Assembly (NCBI GenBank): GCA_035550775.1
Contig: DASZOO010000118.1
Span: 1 to 33,724 of the forward strand
DNA from: JAOUEA01 sp035550775
GTDB taxonomy: Bacteria > Actinomycetota > UBA4738 > HRBIN12
Direction: 5' to 3'
DNA length: 33,724 nucleotides
In this document: in pieces, positions 30,568-33,724 of the stretch
Layout: every line of letters starts with the position of its first letter
How positions within the stretch are numbered: the first letter of the stretch is position 1
The notes under the pieces: generated by a model
What the model was told of the DNA's origin: nothing
Seen by the model: the letters and a program-made list of their open reading frames with translations, nothing else
Databases searched by the model: none
Made by a program: the position numbers and the translations under genes

Positions 30568-31803
30568 TCAACGCTGTGAGGCTTCGGGCACGCCTCCACC
30601 GCTCACGGCTCGCGACCGAGGGGCCGCGAGGCCGGCGACGATGATGCCCACCGTCGCGACGACGATCACCGTCATCGCGGCGCGCAGGTCGACGGTCTGC
30701 GCGACGTAGCCGAGCAGCGGCGGGCTCCAGATGAAGCCCGTGTACCCCACCGTGGTGACGGCGGCGATCGCGCTCGTCGGGTCCTCGTCGATGTCCTCGG
30801 TGAGGCCGAACCCGGCCGGCGCCGCGGCACTGATCGTGAAGCCGAGGATCAGGAACGCGGCGCCCACGACCGCCAGGTTGCTCGTGAGCGTGGCGAGCAG
30901 CCCGCCGACGAGCGAGCCGACGCCCGCCACGATGATCGTCGTGCGCGGTCCGAGCCCGAACAGCACCTTCCCGGCGAACATCCGTCCGAGGAAGATCGCG
31001 CCCGAGAAGGCGATGAACGCCAACGCGGCGACGCCGGCCGAGGCGCCGAGCTCCTCTCGCAGGTACAGCCCGGACCACGTGTCCATCGATCCTTCGACGA
31101 GGAAGGCGAACAGCACGGCGAGCGCTGGCACCCAGAGCGCCGGGGTGCGGAACAGCGCCGACACCGAGAACACGGCCTGGGCCCCTTCGGGGCTCCGTTC
31201 GGGTGGAGCCGTGCGCGCGGTCCACGCGGCGCCGGCGGCGAGCACGACGCCGGCGTAGGCGAGCCCCCATCGGAAGTCCGCGCCCGCGGCGAGCACGAGC
31301 CCCGCCACGGCTGCGCCGCTGACGCCTCCGAGCGCGTACGAGGCGTGCAGCCACTGCAGCACCGGCCGCCTCCGCGCGACCTCGACCCGCTGGGCCGCGA
31401 CGTTCATGTAGACGTCGATCAGTCCGTTCCCGGCGCCGACGAGCACGAACCCGAGCACGATGAGCTGCGTGGGCTGGAACGCGATCACGAGCGACCCCAC
31501 GGCGAGCACGAGGAGGGAGGCCGGCACGGTCGTCGACAACGGCAACCGCTGCAGCCTCGGCGCCACCACCAGCATCACCGCGACCGCCGTGAGGGAGAGC
31601 AGCGTGTAGAGGAACCCGAGCCGGCTCTCCGTCAACCCGTGGAGCCGCTGGAACTCGAAGACCAGGATCACCCACACGCCCCAGTACTGGCCGAAGGCCA
31701 GGTACCCGGCGAGCAGCGGGAGCGTCGCCCGGTGGGCGGTCCGGGCGTCCATCGAGGGACGATCGCCCTCCCTCGGCATCTGGGGCGGGGCGAGCTCGTC
31801 CAT
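30568..31803 (-). CDS. Major facilitator superfamily transporter
   Basis: 411 aa polytopic membrane protein with about twelve hydrophobic helices in two halves and a short polar N terminus. Seen: 'GNGLIDVYMNVAAQRVE' and 'WLHASYALGGVSGAAVAG', which resemble the fucose/sugar-permease-like and related MFS groups, and a second half opening with 'LWVPALAVLFAFLVEGSMDTWSG'. No substrate-defining motif is recognised. ATG 31803 is the longest start, with CATCAT 6 nt upstream as a weak -10; Met18 (31752) is an alternative. It is divergent from potA and convergent with the aldehyde dehydrogenase. It could export an oxidation product or import a related substrate, but nothing in the sequence decides this. 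Confidence 0.87.
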   Translation of the reverse strand: MDELAPPQMPREGDRPSMDARTAHRATLPLLAGYLAFGQYWGVWVILVFEFQRLHGLTESRLGFLYTLLSLTAVAVMLVVAPRLQRLPLSTTVPASLLVLAVGSLVIAFQPTQLIVLGFVLVGAGNGLIDVYMNVAAQRVEVARRRPVLQWLHASYALGGVSGAAVAGLVLAAGADFRWGLAYAGVVLAAGAAWTARTAPPERSPEGAQAVFSVSALFRTPALWVPALAVLFAFLVEGSMDTWSGLYLREELGASAGVAALAFIAFSGAIFLGRMFAGKVLFGLGPRTTIIVAGVGSLVGGLLATLTSNLAVVGAAFLILGFTISAAAPAGFGLTEDIDEDPTSAIAAVTTVGYTGFIWSPPLLGYVAQTVDLRAAMTVIVVATVGIIVAGLAAPRSRAVSGGGVPEASQR

Positions 31804-31844
31804 CGAGGCATGATGCCATGCGGCTCGGGCGTGCCGCCCGTCGG

Positions 31845-31875
31845 TTGACCTGCGACGGCACGACTCGGCTAGACT
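31845..31875 (+). promoter_or_regulatory. Promoter for leaderless potA-like gene
   Basis: TTGACC (31845-31850), a 19-nt spacer, and TAGACT (31870-31875), which is 8 nt before the ATG at 31884. The -10 and its distance to the start are identical to those of the phosphoesterase gene. The spacer is longer than ideal. Confidence 0.5.
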
Positions 31876-31883
31876 CCGCGACC

Positions 31884-33011
31884 ATGGCAGGGGGACAGGT
31901 CCAGCTCGTCGATCTCGTGAAACGGTTCGGGGACTTCACGGCGGTGGCCGGCATCAACCTGCAGATGCCGTCGGGCGAGTTCTTCTCGCTGCTCGGCCCG
32001 TCCGGGTGTGGGAAGACGACCACGCTGCGGATGATCGCCGGCTTCGAGCAGCCGACGAGCGGGCAGATCCTGCTCGACGGCGTCGACATGGCACAGGTGC
32101 CGCCGCACAAGCGCAACGTCAACACCGTCTTCCAGAACTACGCGCTGTTCCCGCACCTCTCGGTCGCCGACAACGTGGCCTTCGGCCTGCGGTACAAGGA
32201 CGTCGGCAAGCAGGAGGCGAGGAAGCGGGTCGCCGACGCCCTCGAGCTCGTCCGCCTCACCGGCTTCGAGCGGCGCCGTCCCTCCCAGCTCTCCGGCGGG
32301 CAGCAACAGCGGGTCGCGCTCGCGCGCGCGTTGATCCTGAACCCCGCCGTGCTCCTGTTGGACGAGCCGCTCGGCGCCCTGGACGCGAAGCTGCGCAAGA
32401 CCTTGCAGATCGAGCTGAAGGCGTTGCAGGAGGAGGTCGGCATCACGTTCATCTACGTGACGCACGACCAGGAGGAGGCCCTCACGATGTCCGACCGGCT
32501 CGCCGTGATGAGCAACGGTCGGGTGGAGCAGGTGGGGACGCCCTCGGAGGTGTACGAGGACCCGGCGACCGCGTACGTGGCCGACTTCCTCGGGGTCTCG
32601 AACCTCATGGACGTGCAGTGCGACGGTACGGACGCGTCGGGGCAGGCGAAGGTCCGGCTGGGGCAGTTCGACCTGGCGGCCGCCAAGGGCGTCGTCGATC
32701 TGCTCGGCCCCGCGAAGGCCACGATCCGACCCGAGCGGATCCGGATCGAGCCCCAGGGGACGCCGGGGGTGAATCGGATCCCCGGGATGATCGACCGCGT
32801 GGTGTACGTCGGGTCGACCCTCCACGTCTTCGTGCACCTGCCGTCCGAGCAGACCCTTCAGGTGTGGATCCACAACGAGGGCGAGGCGCTCGGGTACGAA
32901 CAGGGCACCTCGGTGACCGTCCATCTGCCCGTCGACGCCCTCCGCGTGCTGCCGGACACGGGCGTCCCCGCCGCCGTCGCGGTGGGATCGGACGACGCGG
33001 GAGGGTCCTGA
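31884..33011 (+). CDS. potA: Spermidine/putrescine-type ABC transporter ATP-binding protein (PotA-like)
   Basis: 375 aa ATPase that powers import. Seen: Walker A 'GPSGCGKT' (38-45), Q-loop Gln84, signature 'LSGGQQQRVALARAL' (136-150), Walker B 'VLLLDE' (156-161), D-loop 'GALD', switch His194, and a C-terminal TOBE-type region ('ATIRPERIRIEP' onward) that is typical of PotA and other MOI-type ATPases. 'QNYALFPHLSVADNVAFGLR' is the usual PotA/CysA-group sequence. Assigned to polyamine-type uptake because the convergent neighbour is a PotC-like permease and a PotD-like protein lies 3.4 kb upstream. The start is ATG 31884, set by TAGACT 8 nt upstream. The gap to the permease stop is only 6 bases. 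Iron or phosphonate uptake is a less likely alternative. Confidence 0.92.
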   Translation: MAGGQVQLVDLVKRFGDFTAVAGINLQMPSGEFFSLLGPSGCGKTTTLRMIAGFEQPTSGQILLDGVDMAQVPPHKRNVNTVFQNYALFPHLSVADNVAFGLRYKDVGKQEARKRVADALELVRLTGFERRRPSQLSGGQQQRVALARALILNPAVLLLDEPLGALDAKLRKTLQIELKALQEEVGITFIYVTHDQEEALTMSDRLAVMSNGRVEQVGTPSEVYEDPATAYVADFLGVSNLMDVQCDGTDASGQAKVRLGQFDLAAAKGVVDLLGPAKATIRPERIRIEPQGTPGVNRIPGMIDRVVYVGSTLHVFVHLPSEQTLQVWIHNEGEALGYEQGTSVTVHLPVDALRVLPDTGVPAAVAVGSDDAGGS

Positions 33012-33017
33012 GGCGGC

Positions 33018-33724
33018 TCAGAGCTCGGCGAGCCCGGCGGCCGACATCGACTCGCCCCGCCTGCCGGTGATGCGGCGGTAGGACCACCACGCGATCGCGA
33101 TCGCCGACAGCGTCGCGACGAGCATGACCGTCGCCGCGGCGTTGACCGCCGGCGTCGGCGACGATCGGGCGGCCGAGTAGATCTTCACCGACAGCGGCTC
33201 GGTCGGGGCCTGAGCGGACAGGTAGCGAACCGTGACGAAGTTGTCCACGGAATCGGCGAAGACCAGGGCGACGCTCGCCAGGATCGCCGGCGCGAGGAGG
33301 GGGAGCAGCACCCGACGGAGCGCCTGACCCGGCGACGCCCCGAGGTCCATCGCCGCCTCCTCGAGCTCGGGCCCGATCGACAGCAGTCGTGCGCGGACCA
33401 CGATGACCGGATACGAGAGCTGGAACGTGACGAGGCCGAGCGTCTGCGCCGTGGTGCCGAGTTGCACGATCCCGTCGAAGGTCTTCGTGAACAACAGGAA
33501 CAGCGACACGCCGAGGATGATCTCGGGCATCACGAACGAGAAGAGCATGAAGAAGTTCGCCGTCGAGGCCGGTCGGCCCCGCCATCGGTCGATTCCGATC
33601 GCGAACGCGGTGCCGATCGGGACGGCGAGCAGCACCGTGAACACCGACAGCCGCAGGGTCTGGAACATCGCCGAGCGCAACGCGACGTCGTGCCACAGGG
33701 AGTCGAACGGGTCCTCGTACCACC
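33018..33724 (-). CDS. potC: ABC transporter permease, PotC-like, 5' end beyond the window
   Basis: At least 235 aa of an inner-membrane permease. Seen: hydrophobic helices including 'SVFTVLLAVPIGTAFAIGI', 'FFMLFSFVMPEIILGVSLFL', and the ATPase-contact EAA loop 'EAAMDLGASPGQALRRVLLP', followed by 'LAPAILASVALVFADSVDNF', which matches PotC ('FSLDDFVT' region). The frame stays open to base 33724 ('WYEDPFDSLWHDVALRSAMF'), with the Trp-Tyr segment expected before the first conserved helix, so the start lies to the right and the internal TTG at 33680 is not the start. Downstream direction means potB, if present, would be to the right. It is convergent with potA, an unusual split of one transporter between two strands. 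Confidence 0.9.
   Translation of the reverse strand, partial: WYEDPFDSLWHDVALRSAMFQTLRLSVFTVLLAVPIGTAFAIGIDRWRGRPASTANFFMLFSFVMPEIILGVSLFLLFTKTFDGIVQLGTTAQTLGLVTFQLSYPVIVVRARLLSIGPELEEAAMDLGASPGQALRRVLLPLLAPAILASVALVFADSVDNFVTVRYLSAQAPTEPLSVKIYSAARSSPTPAVNAAATVMLVATLSAIAIAWWSYRRITGRRGESMSAAGLAEL

Noticed and set aside
30392..32125. A 577-codon minus-strand frame spanning the MFS and potA genes
   Set aside because: It is out of frame with the MFS transporter, Arg/Ala-rich, and runs antisense through the Walker A region of potA.
33018..33680. PotC-like permease starting at the internal TTG (33680)
   Set aside because: The frame continues open to the window edge with permease-like residues and needs upstream helices, so the gene is truncated by the window and not short.
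1..33724. tRNA, rRNA, CRISPR, transposase, integrase or phage genes
   Set aside because: None was seen on either strand. Every large stretch is accounted for by ordinary coding sequence, with no sign of a mobile island.

Overview
The window is GC-rich, densely coded bacterial chromosome with frequent GTG starts and almost no intergenic space. An F420-type LLM oxidoreductase, a DUF3054-like membrane protein, TAnnnT -10 hexamers placed 6-9 nt before start codons (leaderless expression) and the overall base composition all suggest a high-GC actinobacterium-like lineage (Actinomycetota). I cannot fix class or genus from the sequence. I see no rRNA, tRNA, CRISPR array, insertion sequence, integrase or prophage gene, and no gene-free stretch longer than 300 bases.

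Left part (1-8.0 kb). The 3' end of an oligopeptide-type ABC solute-binding protein is closed by a strong hairpin shared with the convergent moaA. Divergent from moaA is a gene that fuses a MogA/MoaB-type molybdopterin adenylyltransferase to an XdhC-like domain, so early and late molybdenum-cofactor steps sit back to back. One base downstream starts a chain of three exported proteins: a formylglycine-type sulfatase, a membrane-anchored phospholipase C/phosphoesterase, and an unknown single-pass protein. The last runs tail-to-tail into a nitrilase-family hydrolase.

Middle (8.0-18.1 kb). A lysine 2,3-aminomutase-like radical SAM enzyme has palindromes and repeats upstream. Then come a small conserved-looking protein and two GGDEF-EAL proteins in inverted orientation on either side of transketolase and a DEAD-box helicase. 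One GGDEF-EAL protein has a degenerate GGDQF motif; the other is intact.

18.1-26.3 kb. A threonine-to-glycine operon (tdh-kbl) is followed by a divergent TetR regulator / MMPL exporter pair with a readable promoter and three tandem palindromic operators. After these come an F420-type oxidoreductase, an AlkD-like DNA glycosylase and two small membrane proteins.

Right part (26.3-33.7 kb). An SDR oxidoreductase is followed by a dispersed polyamine-type uptake and oxidation set: PotD-like Tat lipoprotein, aldehyde dehydrogenase, PotA ATPase and the PotC permease, which is convergent with potA and runs off the right edge. A small lipoprotein and an MFS transporter are interspersed on the other strand. 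Five convergent gene pairs overlap at their 3' ends, which is a marked feature of this region.
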